DNA from: a virus
Length of the DNA stretch: 64,000 nt
Virus record (IMG/VR): IMGVR_UViG_3300030117_007605
Coordinates: 2,677-66,676 of that record
Strand: one strand, 5' to 3'
The position numbers and the translations under genes were made by a program. The notes under the pieces were generated by a model. It did no database searches. It was not told the origin of the DNA and saw only the letters and a list, made by a program, of their open reading frames with translations. Below, in pieces: positions 22,683 to 31,384 of the stretch; position 1 is the first letter of the stretch, and each line of letters opens with the position of its first letter.

Positions 22683-25600
22683 AATTTTAAAAGAAGGCGG
22701 TAACATCTTCAAAAATATTGATGGTTATGCTGAAACAGTTCGTATTAAAAGAGAAGATGTAGATCCAACACTTGAGTGGCTTGAAGATATTTTAGGTGTG
22801 GACCTTGTTAACTTTAAATTGGGCACCACCGGCAGAAAAGAAACTTCCGGCGATTTGGATGTGGCGATTGATCAAGAAAAAGTCAATAAAGATGATTTAA
22901 TTAAAAAATTAATGAAATGGTTAAATGAAACCCATCCAGAACTTGAACTTGCTAATGCAGATACAAAAGAATTAAAGAAAAAAGTCAGACAGTGGATCGC
23001 TAAGTCAGGTACGTCTGTTCATTTCAAAACACCAATTCGTGGTGATGAATCCAACGGTTTTGTTCAAACAGACTTGATGTTTGGCGATCCCGATTTCATG
23101 CTTTGGGCTGTTAAAGGTGAATCAGGTCCAAGCGAATATCGTGGTGGAGATAGACAGAATTTATTAAATGCCATTGCAACGCAGCGTGGATACGCTTGGA
23201 GCGCCTTTTTCGGTTTAAAGGATAGAGAGACAGGTGAAAGGACATATGACCCTCAGACGGTCGTAGACCGCGTTCTAGGGGCAGGTCACAAGCCAGAAGA
23301 TTTTGATAGCATTTATACTCTATTTGATATTCTTGCTGATAAAGAAAAATACCCTGACGACGTTTACGAGGCAATCCGTGAAAAAGCAGGTTTTGATTTT
23401 CCTCATCGGGATGAAAGTTTAGAGGAAGCAAAGAAGATTGAACCGCGCATTCAACACGCTGAAGATTTAATTTTCTTTGAGGGTGCTGCGGGTGCTTTGA
23501 GAGCATTGCGTGCTCTTCAGAAGATGAACGATCCAGAGGGTCGTCCTGAGACATCCGTCAAATGGGATGGTTCCCCGGCTGTTATTTTTGGTCGCGATGT
23601 GGATGGAAACTTTATTTTTACTGATAAAAGTGGTTTTGGTGTAAAATCTTATAAAGGGAAGGTTGGTTCTGAAGAAGAAATGGAACAAATGTACCGTTCC
23701 CGTGCTGCTCGTGCTGCTAAAAAGATGGGTATGACACCAGATGAAGTTTTTGAAAAGAGATATTCCAAGATTTCACCTTTAATGCAAAAAGCATTTAGAC
23801 TTGCAGAAAAATCAGTTGATCCTGACCATAGAGGTTATTTCTTTGGTGAAGTTCTATACTTTGACAAACCAGAGATTGAAGATGATAAGTTTGTCTTCAA
23901 ACCAAATATGGTAAAGTATAAGGTTAATAAAGACTCAGAAATGGGTAAAAAGATTGAAAAATCAGATGTAGGCATTGTGCTGCACTTGAAGAAAGATGTT
24001 GAAACTCTTGAAAATCAGCCACTAAATTTTGACGGTATGTCACCAGATCCAGACATTTTGTTTTTTGGTAAAACCTTTGTTGAGAAGCCCGTCGCCGTTA
24101 ATGATGGCGAGATTGAAGCAATTATTAATTTAGTTGAACAAAATATGTCAAAATTAGATGAGTTTTTTAATGCTGGGCGTCTAAAGAAGCTCGGCATTTC
24201 AGATTTACCAAACTTATTCTATGGATACTTAAACAGCAAAGTTGACACAGGCTTAGAAAACTTGGGTGAAGACTTTAATGATTGGCTTGTCAGCAAAGGC
24301 AGTGTCTCAGATAGCAAAAAACTAAACGTAAAAAATTACATTTCTGAAAATCTTCAAACATACACTTTAATTTGGGATGTTGTCACCAGAATAATGCAGA
24401 TTAAAGACGGCATTATTGGAAGCATTGACACTCAAGGAGGCTTGCCATTTAGTCAATCCCTCGGTGGTGAAGAAGTTGGTGAAGGTTATGTTCTATCTGA
24501 TGATGGTAAATTAATCAAATTGGTTGATAGATCTAAATTCACAAAAGCAAATCGTTCTGCGGTAAGAGAACAGGGCGAACTTGATCCTGATTATGAAGAT
24601 GATTTAAGCGATCAGATCGATGATATTGAGGACGCAGAGACCCATGTATTTATTCCCGGTGGCTTTAAACCACCACACAAAGGGCACTTATCTTTACTTC
24701 TTCAAGCCGTCAAAGAATATCCAGATGCTATTGTCCATATTACAAGCGGACCAACAAAAAGAACCGCTGGTGATTTAGAAGTAAGTGCTGAACAAGCAAA
24801 GCAAGTTTGGGAAAAATATATTAAAGCTTATGGAATTAATAATAAAGTAGAACTTGACTATTTTGATCGTTTCAAGACGAATAGAAAGAAGAAAGACGGT
24901 TCAGTCATAACATCTTCAAGCCCTTTCTTAAGAATTGGTCTCAGGATGGAAAACGAAATAACACCAACCTCAAAGATTGTCGCTGTTTCATCTGAAGATG
25001 AACATATAAATTTTGTAAAAAATGCAGTAGATTATCTAAATGATAATAAAGGTAAAGATTTTGAGTTTGAGCCATTAAAGGCTGGTAAGGTTGAAGTTGA
25101 ACCCGGCGTTAAATTTTCTGCCACTCAAATGAGAAAGGCGATTAGCGAAGGCGACTTTGATACATTTAAGGCTTTTATGCCAGAAAAACTTTCTGATGAT
25201 GAAGCAAAAGAAGTATTTGAAATGCTTGGGGGCGTTATGGGTGAAGCATCTGCAATGGGTGCTGGCGATGTCAGCGGTGGATTTGTCCCCCCTTTTTCTT
25301 CGGATGAAAATCAAAACGAACAAACTATTTATAAGGAACAATTACGTCAAACAATAAAACGTCTTGTCAATAAAGAGAGAAACAATATGCTAAATGAAGA
25401 AAAACAATTAAGAGAACTTATCAGACAAATCATTAAGGAAAATGATACACCAACCAAGTCAACTGGGTTGAATAAATTAATTCAAGCATTAAAGATTATT
25501 CTTCCAACTGTTGAATCTGGTTATAAATCACTAACCACTGATAAAGAACAGAGAGACTCTTTCAAACAACACTACCTTAAGGCTATTATTGATACACTCT

Positions 25601-26148
25601 CTCCTCAAGATGCGATTAGAGCCGCATCTGGTGGTGAGTCCACCGGCATGCTTGGTGGTTCTGCTCTTGAAGAACAAGATGATATTGAAGTCAACGTCAC
25701 AGAAAATCCCGCTGATCTAAGTGATAAAATTGAAGATGTCGAAGATGAATTGGACACTCAAATTAATAAAGACGCTGGAGTTACACTTAAAGATATTGAA
25801 GGTAAAAAAACAGATATCCCACTACCACAAATTCCTGGTTTAGACGAAACTGGTAGAGATGAATCCGTTGATGTGTATAAGAAAACTGTAGATGCTGTAA
25901 CTAGAAACTATAGAACACTTCACAATGAAGAAGATAGGAAAGAATTTAAAGAATTTTTAGTAACTAATCTTTTATTATATTTTGATAAATTTGAAAATGA
26001 TATTTCAGCAGAGTTAACACCTGTTACAACACCTGAGTATGAAAAACAAACAGCAGAGAAAGCTCAGTTTGCTGCTAAAGGTGAAGAAACAGTAAATGAA
26101 AGAATTGAAAAAGCAGTTAGAGAGACATTAAAGAATAGTTTATTCTAA
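22675..26148 (+). CDS. 1157-aa polyprotein with three nucleotidyl-transfer-type domains
   Basis: I start at ATG 22675 (GGAGAG four bases upstream); an in-frame GTG lies at 22663. Domain 1 (about 45-140) is a Pol-beta-type nucleotidyltransferase: GTTGRKETSGDLDVAID with D60 and D62, and D133 in VQTDLMF. Domain 2 (about 255-475) has K296-W-D-G299 in VKWDGSPAVIFG, E392 in YFFGEVLYF and DVGIVLHLKK (431-440), in the order of ligase motifs I, III and IV. Domain 3 (about 655-835) has H668-K-G-H671 in GGFKPPHKGHLSLL and SATQMRKAI (815-823), as in cytidylyl/adenylyltransferases. MLNEE (905-909) is a likely processing site. I recall domain 2 as a phage family labelled DUF6267, unconfirmed. Confidence 0.8.
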   Translation: MNKILKEGGNIFKNIDGYAETVRIKREDVDPTLEWLEDILGVDLVNFKLGTTGRKETSGDLDVAIDQEKVNKDDLIKKLMKWLNETHPELELANADTKELKKKVRQWIAKSGTSVHFKTPIRGDESNGFVQTDLMFGDPDFMLWAVKGESGPSEYRGGDRQNLLNAIATQRGYAWSAFFGLKDRETGERTYDPQTVVDRVLGAGHKPEDFDSIYTLFDILADKEKYPDDVYEAIREKAGFDFPHRDESLEEAKKIEPRIQHAEDLIFFEGAAGALRALRALQKMNDPEGRPETSVKWDGSPAVIFGRDVDGNFIFTDKSGFGVKSYKGKVGSEEEMEQMYRSRAARAAKKMGMTPDEVFEKRYSKISPLMQKAFRLAEKSVDPDHRGYFFGEVLYFDKPEIEDDKFVFKPNMVKYKVNKDSEMGKKIEKSDVGIVLHLKKDVETLENQPLNFDGMSPDPDILFFGKTFVEKPVAVNDGEIEAIINLVEQNMSKLDEFFNAGRLKKLGISDLPNLFYGYLNSKVDTGLENLGEDFNDWLVSKGSVSDSKKLNVKNYISENLQTYTLIWDVVTRIMQIKDGIIGSIDTQGGLPFSQSLGGEEVGEGYVLSDDGKLIKLVDRSKFTKANRSAVREQGELDPDYEDDLSDQIDDIEDAETHVFIPGGFKPPHKGHLSLLLQAVKEYPDAIVHITSGPTKRTAGDLEVSAEQAKQVWEKYIKAYGINNKVELDYFDRFKTNRKKKDGSVITSSSPFLRIGLRMENEITPTSKIVAVSSEDEHINFVKNAVDYLNDNKGKDFEFEPLKAGKVEVEPGVKFSATQMRKAISEGDFDTFKAFMPEKLSDDEAKEVFEMLGGVMGEASAMGAGDVSGGFVPPFSSDENQNEQTIYKEQLRQTIKRLVNKERNNMLNEEKQLRELIRQIIKENDTPTKSTGLNKLIQALKIILPTVESGYKSLTTDKEQRDSFKQHYLKAIIDTLSPQDAIRAASGGESTGMLGGSALEEQDDIEVNVTENPADLSDKIEDVEDELDTQINKDAGVTLKDIEGKKTDIPLPQIPGLDETGRDESVDVYKKTVDAVTRNYRTLHNEEDRKEFKEFLVTNLLLYFDKFENDISAELTPVTTPEYEKQTAEKAQFAAKGEETVNERIEKAVRETLKNSLF

Positions 26149-26516
26149 TGAAGAAAGATCTTAAAAAGAATTATTCAATAAAAAAGAAACTCATAATAGA
26201 AAAGAAAATAGATGAAGACTTTGAGATGAGATTAAACAATCTTACTCTAGAAGATATTATAGCTCTTAAGTTGGAGTTGTCAAGTAAAAACTTTAAAGGT
26301 AAATTTTATGGACTTCAGTTGTATAAATATATTCAAGACATTGCTAGAGATGCAGTTGTAAAGTTTGCTATCGCTGCTACAAATTCTAAAATTAAAGCTT
26401 CTTATATTTTAGGGATATCGTACAAACAGCTTAAATATATTCAGAAAGGTTATGACTATGAAGCCTACTTTGACACTACCCACTTAACAGATAAGCCTTA
26501 TGATGATACAATCTGA
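26148..26516 (+). CDS. conserved small phage protein, possible DNA binder
   Basis: The ATG shares a base with the preceding stop. The 122-residue protein has a Lys-rich start and then NLTLEDIIALKLELSSKNF, followed by a helix pair ending AATNSKIKASYILGISYKQL, which reads like a helix-turn-helix. Similar LTLEDLIALKLEL proteins recur in T4-like marine phages, to my recollection without assigned function. Confidence 0.6.
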   Translation: MKKDLKKNYSIKKKLIIEKKIDEDFEMRLNNLTLEDIIALKLELSSKNFKGKFYGLQLYKYIQDIARDAVVKFAIAATNSKIKASYILGISYKQLKYIQKGYDYEAYFDTTHLTDKPYDDTI

Positions 26517-26518
26517 TT

Positions 26519-26830
26519 ATGAAGATTTCAGATCTAGTAGTAGGTGAATTCTATGTTATTAAACCAACTACTAAGAAACAAGTAGTAGTAAAAGAAGGTA
26601 GACTAACCCTAGGTGGTTTCTCTCCAGTTTACAAAGAAAATTTATATTATAAACAATCTCTTTTCATCTATGCTGGTCAGATTACAGAAAGAATAATAAA
26701 AAAGGTTGACAGTAAGAGAGAAGAGGTTTATACTTATAAACCACATATTATGATTTGTATTAAAACAGGTGAAAAGTTCAAAGTAGCTGGTTATTACATT
26801 CAAACATATTTTATTAAGCCAAAGAAATAG
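26519..26830 (+). CDS. small beta-rich hypothetical protein
   Basis: Starting two bases after the previous stop, this 103-residue protein begins MKISDLVVGEFYVIKP and alternates short beta strands with Lys-rich turns, much like an SH3-like barrel. No family is recognised. The tight spacing suggests an operon with both neighbours. Confidence 0.5.
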   Translation: MKISDLVVGEFYVIKPTTKKQVVVKEGRLTLGGFSPVYKENLYYKQSLFIYAGQITERIIKKVDSKREEVYTYKPHIMICIKTGEKFKVAGYYIQTYFIKPKK

Positions 26831-26838
26831 GAGGTACT

Positions 26839-27066
26839 ATGGAGGCAAATCCATTATTCGGACGACCATGGAAAACAGTTGGTCGTTTTGACACTTTTGA
26901 GGGTGCTGATAAGAAGAGAAAACAGCTTTCCTCAGAAAAAAATTTACAAGTTAAAGTTAAGAAACAATTAAAAGGTTTTGTGGTAAAAACCAGATTGATT
27001 GAAGAAGATAAACCAAAGCGTCTGAGCCGGAAGAAGCAACGTAAGGAGATGATGAATGATCGCTGA
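26839..27066 (+). CDS. small basic hypothetical protein
   Basis: The 75-residue protein is preceded by an ideal GGAGG six bases before the ATG. It contains WKTVGRFDTFEGADKKRKQL and a Lys/Arg-rich end (KRLSRKKQRKEMM). The beta-helix-beta outline resembles small nucleic-acid-associated phage proteins; no family is assigned. It overlaps the synthetase gene that follows by 11 bases. Confidence 0.55.
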   Translation: MEANPLFGRPWKTVGRFDTFEGADKKRKQLSSEKNLQVKVKKQLKGFVVKTRLIEEDKPKRLSRKKQRKEMMNDR

Positions 27067-28066
27067 TGTCGTTGTTGGTCTTCAGTATGGTGATGAAGGC
27101 AAAGGAAAAGTTACTCACCATCTATGTAAGACAGGAGGTTATACACATGTCTTACGCTACAATGGTGGCTGCAATGCTGGTCATACTATTTTTCATGAAG
27201 GTCAGAAATTTGTTACACATCACATTCCAGCAGGGGTTTTCTTTGGAATTAAAAGCATCATTGGTAATGGTTGTGTTCTTGACCCTGCACAATTTTTCCG
27301 AGAATTAGAGGAACTTAAATCAGGTGGAATCAATACTGAGGGGCTTATTTATGTCGCGAACAATTGTCATGTGATCACAGATGAACACAAAGAAGAAGAC
27401 GGTAAAGACAAAAAGATTGGCACAACCAAACGAGGCAATGGTCCCGCATACAGAGATAAATACGCTAGAACAGGTATCATGGCAAAGGATATTCCAGAGC
27501 TTAAACCATACTTGATTGATCTACACGATGAGTTCTGGAATCAGCCTGACGTTAAAATCCTCTGTGAAGGCGCACAAGGCTTCGGATTGGATATTGACTG
27601 GGGAGACTACCCTTTCGTCACTTCAAGCCATTGTCTGACATCCTCGGTGCTTTTAAACGCCATTCCTCATTATGCTATCCGTGATGTATGGGGAGTTGCC
27701 AAAGCTTACGAGACTTATGTTGGCACAAAGCAATTCCAACCACCACATAATAAAGTTTTTGCTCATATCCAAGAGGCAGGGCAGGAATTTGGTGCTACTA
27801 CTGGAAGAGTTAGACAGTGTAACTGGATTAGCCTTCCGTTTCTCAAGAAATCAGTTCAACTGAATGGTGTAAATCGTGTTGTGATCAATAAGATGGATAT
27901 TATGCGACAGGTTGGAAACTGGAGTCTTAGAAACAATGATGGTAAATCAGACTTCTTTGAGTATTTTTCAACAGAAGAAGAATTTACTAACAGAATTGAA
28001 GAATTCTTGGCTGGGACTGGGAAGGATATGGATATTTTCTTTTCAGACAGTCCACACAAAATTTAG
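27056..28066 (+). CDS. purA: short adenylosuccinate synthetase (PurA/PurZ family)
   Basis: The phosphate loop GLQYGDEGKGKVT (D13 is the catalytic Asp of PurA) and RYNGGCNAGHTI, KIGTTKRGNGPAYRDK and TSSHCLTSS are adenylosuccinate synthetase signatures. The enzyme joins IMP and aspartate using GTP. At 336 residues it is about 90 shorter than bacterial PurA and in the range of archaeal and phage forms, including PurZ, which makes 2-aminoadenine nucleotides. PurZ typically replaces the catalytic Asp with Ser or Thr; Asp is kept here, which favours PurA or an Asp-containing variant. No DatZ or MazZ-like gene is seen in the window. AAGGAG precedes the start. Confidence 0.85.
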   Translation: MIADVVVGLQYGDEGKGKVTHHLCKTGGYTHVLRYNGGCNAGHTIFHEGQKFVTHHIPAGVFFGIKSIIGNGCVLDPAQFFRELEELKSGGINTEGLIYVANNCHVITDEHKEEDGKDKKIGTTKRGNGPAYRDKYARTGIMAKDIPELKPYLIDLHDEFWNQPDVKILCEGAQGFGLDIDWGDYPFVTSSHCLTSSVLLNAIPHYAIRDVWGVAKAYETYVGTKQFQPPHNKVFAHIQEAGQEFGATTGRVRQCNWISLPFLKKSVQLNGVNRVVINKMDIMRQVGNWSLRNNDGKSDFFEYFSTEEEFTNRIEEFLAGTGKDMDIFFSDSPHKI

Positions 28067-28076
28067 GGAGAATAAA

Positions 28077-28301
28077 ATGAACAATAAATTTTTTAAATTT
28101 CATTTTAAAAATGATAAAACTAAGCGAGGCACAAGTTGTCACAAAAATTTTGATAATTTTACAGATGCAATGAACTTTGCTTATGATTATCTAGATAAGC
28201 TTAATGACAAGCCTAAAAAAGAGGTTGGTCAGTATAGAATAATTGGTGTATACGAAATTTTATACACACATGATATTCCAGTTCCTAGTGAACTAAACTA
28301 A
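28077..28301 (+). CDS. small hypothetical protein (74 aa)
   Basis: ATG 28077 is chosen because AGGGAG lies seven bases upstream and the frame's earlier part overlaps purA. The product is basic at the start (NNKFFKFHFKNDKTKRGTSC) and continues with a helix, AMNFAYDYLDKL, and a strand-rich end. No family is recognised. Confidence 0.55.
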   Translation: MNNKFFKFHFKNDKTKRGTSCHKNFDNFTDAMNFAYDYLDKLNDKPKKEVGQYRIIGVYEILYTHDIPVPSELN

Positions 28302-28318
28302 TTAAAAAAGGAAACAAG

Positions 28319-28984
28319 ATGACAAGATATTATTGGTGCGACGATAAGACCAAAGAGAAAATCGAAGAAGAAGATGCTCATGATGAAGGTGTAACACCAA
28401 TCATTCTAATGGGTGGTGACGGCGGCGGACCACAAATACCAGACTCTGTAGATGTGATGGATAATGTAATCATGTTTTATGGAGAAGTTAGTGAAAAAAA
28501 TGCGAAACTTTTAAATAAAGCACTCAGAACAGTTGATAAAGATTTGCAAGTATTTAAAGTTAAATATGATTCAGATCCACCACCAATTAAATTACATATC
28601 AGTTCATATGGTGGTTCTGTTTTTGCAGGATTCTCAACAGTCGATGTGATTTTAAACTGTAAAACTCCGGTCCATACTTATATTGATGGTTCTGCTGCTT
28701 CGGCAGCGACCTTAATCAGTGTTGTAGGAGATAAAAGATTTATTTACGAGCATTCACACATGCTCATTCATCAACTTTCCTCCGGTATGTGGGGTAAATT
28801 TGAAGACTTTAAAGACGAGATGGAAAACCTTGACATGATTATGTCTATGATCAAAAAGCTCTACAAGGAAAGAACTAATTTGTCTACACGACAGATTACA
28901 GAAATCCTCAAAAGAGATAAATGGTTCAATGCAGAAAAATGTCTTGAGATCGGACTCGTTGACGAGATCGTGGAAAATGGCTAA
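28319..28984 (+). CDS. clpP: ClpP-like serine protease (S14)
   Basis: The 221-residue protein follows the ClpP fold: ISSYGGSVFAGFSTVDVI (oxyanion Gly pair), S128 in GSAASAATLI, H151 in HMLIHQLSSG and D200 in LKRDKWFN, which match the Ser-His-Asp triad of ClpP. An acidic extension of about 45 residues with a Gly-rich stretch precedes the fold. Phages use ClpP folds as head-maturation proteases or with host ClpX. Its neighbours are metabolic rather than capsid genes, so the role is open. AAGGA is nine bases before the ATG. Confidence 0.88.
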   Translation: MTRYYWCDDKTKEKIEEEDAHDEGVTPIILMGGDGGGPQIPDSVDVMDNVIMFYGEVSEKNAKLLNKALRTVDKDLQVFKVKYDSDPPPIKLHISSYGGSVFAGFSTVDVILNCKTPVHTYIDGSAASAATLISVVGDKRFIYEHSHMLIHQLSSGMWGKFEDFKDEMENLDMIMSMIKKLYKERTNLSTRQITEILKRDKWFNAEKCLEIGLVDEIVENG

Positions 28985-30293
28985 GAAAACTTATATTTTA
29001 GATACAAATGTTTACCTTTCAGACCCAACGGCTTTTAAAAACTTTGGAAGAAATGATGTTGTTATTCCATTAAAAGTTTTAGAAGAGATTGATAAACATA
29101 AAAAGAGGCAAGATGGTGTGGGGGCTAATGCTCGCCACACCATTCGTCTTTTAGATGAATACCGTGGTAAGGGATCGGTACAGAAAGGGGTTCGGATCGA
29201 AAAAGGTAAAGGTCTTTTAAGAGCAAGAGTTTCAGATGTATCATCCCTCCCGCCAGAGTCTAACAGACGAGACCCAGACAATATTATTTTAGCTTGTGCT
29301 CTCAATGAGAAGGCAGAGGGTAAAAGAGTTGTTGTTGTATCCCGAGATATTAACCTCAGAGTCCGCTGTGACGCCCTTGGAATCCCTTGTGAGGGCTATG
29401 ACATAAATCAAGTCGTTAATGACCGTAGCGAGCTTTACACGGGCTTTGAGAGGCACTTGGTAGATGACCAAACAATTGATCATTTCTACTCCGGTGAGAA
29501 AATTTTTATTGAAAAAGAAGAAAAGTTATTATTACCCAACCAATTTGTTATGCTGATCTCTAATTCTAATGAAAAGAAAACTGCACTAGCAAGATTCTTA
29601 GCATACAACAAACCGCTTATTAAAGCAGGAATCCACAAACATGGAGTCTGGGACATTACCGCAAGAAATAAAGAACAATCATTTGCAATTGATTTGTTAC
29701 TTGATCCAAACGTGCCAATCGTATCCCTCATTGGTGCCGCTGGTTGCGGTAAAACTTTACTGGCTGTGGCTGCTGGACTGGAACAAGTTTTAGATGAAGG
29801 TTCATTAGAACCAATTTATAATAAACTTGTAGTATCAAGACCAGTGATGCCAATGGGCAGAGATATTGGTTTTCTGCCGGGTACATTAGAGGAAAAAATG
29901 GCTCCTTGGCTTGCTCCGGTACAAGATAACTTACAATTTCTTATGGGAAATGATAAAGTAGCACTAGAAATGTATTCGGAAAGAGGAATTATTGAAATTG
30001 AGGCTTTAACTTATATTCGCGGTCGTTCTATCGCGAAAGCGTTCATTATTATTGATGAGGCACAGAACTTATCAACACATGAATTAAAGACTATCATTAC
30101 TCGTGTTGGGGAAGGCACAAAAATTGTTTTAACCGGGGACATTGAACAGATTGATACAGTCTATTTGGATGCTACAAGTAATGGGTTGTCCTACGCCGTT
30201 GAAAAATTTAAAAATCATGGTTTAGCAGGTCATATTTCATTACAAAAAGGTGAAAGATCTAAGGTAGCAACATTAGCAGCAAAGGTTTTATAA
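28977..30293 (+). CDS. phoH: PIN domain-PhoH ATPase fusion
   Basis: I use ATG 28977, which overlaps the clpP stop, rather than the in-frame ATG 28929. The product is 438 residues. The N-terminal PIN ribonuclease domain shows its acidic residues (D9 in ILDTN, D101 in RRDPDN, D124 in SRDINLR). The PhoH domain has Walker A GAAGCGKT (253-260), FLPGTLEEKMAPW, and Walker B AFIIIDEAQN. PIN-PhoH proteins (PhoH2 type) couple RNA unwinding to cleavage. PhoH proteins are widespread in marine phages. It is translationally linked to both neighbours. Confidence 0.92.
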   Translation: MAKKTYILDTNVYLSDPTAFKNFGRNDVVIPLKVLEEIDKHKKRQDGVGANARHTIRLLDEYRGKGSVQKGVRIEKGKGLLRARVSDVSSLPPESNRRDPDNIILACALNEKAEGKRVVVVSRDINLRVRCDALGIPCEGYDINQVVNDRSELYTGFERHLVDDQTIDHFYSGEKIFIEKEEKLLLPNQFVMLISNSNEKKTALARFLAYNKPLIKAGIHKHGVWDITARNKEQSFAIDLLLDPNVPIVSLIGAAGCGKTLLAVAAGLEQVLDEGSLEPIYNKLVVSRPVMPMGRDIGFLPGTLEEKMAPWLAPVQDNLQFLMGNDKVALEMYSERGIIEIEALTYIRGRSIAKAFIIIDEAQNLSTHELKTIITRVGEGTKIVLTGDIEQIDTVYLDATSNGLSYAVEKFKNHGLAGHISLQKGERSKVATLAAKVL

Positions 30294-30541
30294 TGAATTT
30301 AAAAGAATATATGATTGATTATGTTGGAAATAAATATGATCCAGATACTGATGAGGTAACCGTTGAGATGGTTATAGAGACTCTAGCAGAAGAGTTTCCT
30401 GAGTTTCTACTTATGGTGGCAGAGGAAAATTACATTAGAGGGTATGAACAAGCTCTTGATGATGTAAACAGCGTTAAACAAAAATATGGACAGCAAACAA
30501 CAGTACATAAAAAGAAAAGTAAAAAAAGCAAAAATAAATAA
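30293..30541 (+). CDS. small acidic conserved phage protein
   Basis: The ATG shares a base with the phoH stop. The 82-residue product is acidic (YDPDTDEVTVEMVIETLAEE) with a helix EENYIRGYEQALDDV and a Lys-rich end. I have an impression of this small protein next to phoH-like genes in T4-like phages but know no function. Confidence 0.6.
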   Translation: MNLKEYMIDYVGNKYDPDTDEVTVEMVIETLAEEFPEFLLMVAEENYIRGYEQALDDVNSVKQKYGQQTTVHKKKSKKSKNK

Positions 30542-31133
30542 TGGGTTTGTTGTTGATGGGGTTCAAATACAAATTACCGAACCACCTGTTATCGACATTG
30601 AAAAATTTTTAAAAAATAATTTTGCTAAGCTTCCTGATGATCTAATCAATTCTGTTAACAAAATTATTATTGGTGATTTTTACATAAGCCCCGGTTCTTC
30701 GGGCAAGGCTATTAATGATGTTATTTATTTGAGGAATAAAACAAGTGAGGAGGACCTTTTCTCAGACCTTGTTCATGAGTTGGCTCACACTTATATTGGA
30801 AAAAATTACAATAAAATTTTTGGTGATGGGAAATTAAAAAAAGAATTTATTTCTAAAAGAAATAAGTTATACCACCGGATGAGATCAAGCGGGATAGACC
30901 TGATGCCTCATCAATATTTTGAGAATCCAAATTTTGATACAAGTTTTGATGATTATCTTGGCAAAACAATTGGCTATGAACTTTTAAGTCAGTTGATTTC
31001 AGGGATATTCCCAACCTGTTATAGTGCTAGTTCCTTAGAAGAGTATTATTCAGTGGGTTTGGATCTACTATTTACTAATAGAGGTAGGATGCTTGAAAGG
31101 TGCCCTGCGTTAAAACAGAAGGTATCAATATGA
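30486..31133 (+). CDS. HExxH metallopeptidase-like protein
   Basis: The frame overlaps the previous gene by 56 bases; ATG 30486 is the only good start before the conserved part, though it lacks a Shine-Dalgarno sequence. H97-ELA-H101 in SDLVHELAHTYIG is a zinc peptidase motif. A Glu in SSLEEYYSVGLDLLF (about 185-199) could be the third ligand. The 215-residue chain has no signal peptide. Substrate and family are unknown. It is the third HExxH protein in the window. Confidence 0.65.
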   Translation: MDSKQQYIKRKVKKAKINNGFVVDGVQIQITEPPVIDIEKFLKNNFAKLPDDLINSVNKIIIGDFYISPGSSGKAINDVIYLRNKTSEEDLFSDLVHELAHTYIGKNYNKIFGDGKLKKEFISKRNKLYHRMRSSGIDLMPHQYFENPNFDTSFDDYLGKTIGYELLSQLISGIFPTCYSASSLEEYYSVGLDLLFTNRGRMLERCPALKQKVSI

Positions 31134-31384
31134 GGAAACCAAGAATTCTTTTTGAACAGGCAATGATTGAAAAAATGCAAGACCTGCAAGAAAAAGTTAA
31201 AAGAAAAAATTTAGAAAAAGAAAAGCGCAAAGAAAACGAAAAGAAAAAAGGGTTTGAAAAACTCTTCAAGATGAGTTATAATGAAGTACGCCAAGAAGCA
31301 AAGAAAATGAAAATAACAACTTGGCGAAAAACAAAAGAGGAACTGATTGAAGAACTCATCAAAGAATACAAAAGACTACATTAG
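31130..31384 (+). CDS. coiled-coil protein with SAP-like C-terminus
   Basis: ATG 31130 overlaps the preceding stop (ATGA). The 84-residue protein is a Lys/Glu coiled coil (about 10-45) followed by MSYNEVRQEAKKMKITTWRK and TKEELIEEL, a helix-turn-helix resembling SAP-type DNA-binding motifs. It may tether a partner to DNA. The next gene, a nuclease, begins inside it. Confidence 0.55.
   Translation: MRKPRILFEQAMIEKMQDLQEKVKRKNLEKEKRKENEKKKGFEKLFKMSYNEVRQEAKKMKITTWRKTKEELIEELIKEYKRLH

Noticed and set aside
27056-28066. Firm PurZ (2-aminoadenine) call
   Set aside because: Catalytic Asp13 is retained and no other Z-pathway gene is visible.
27912-28076. Extension of the 74-residue gene at 28077 back to 27912
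   Set aside because: The extra part lies wholly inside purA in another frame, and AGGGAG marks ATG 28077 as the start.
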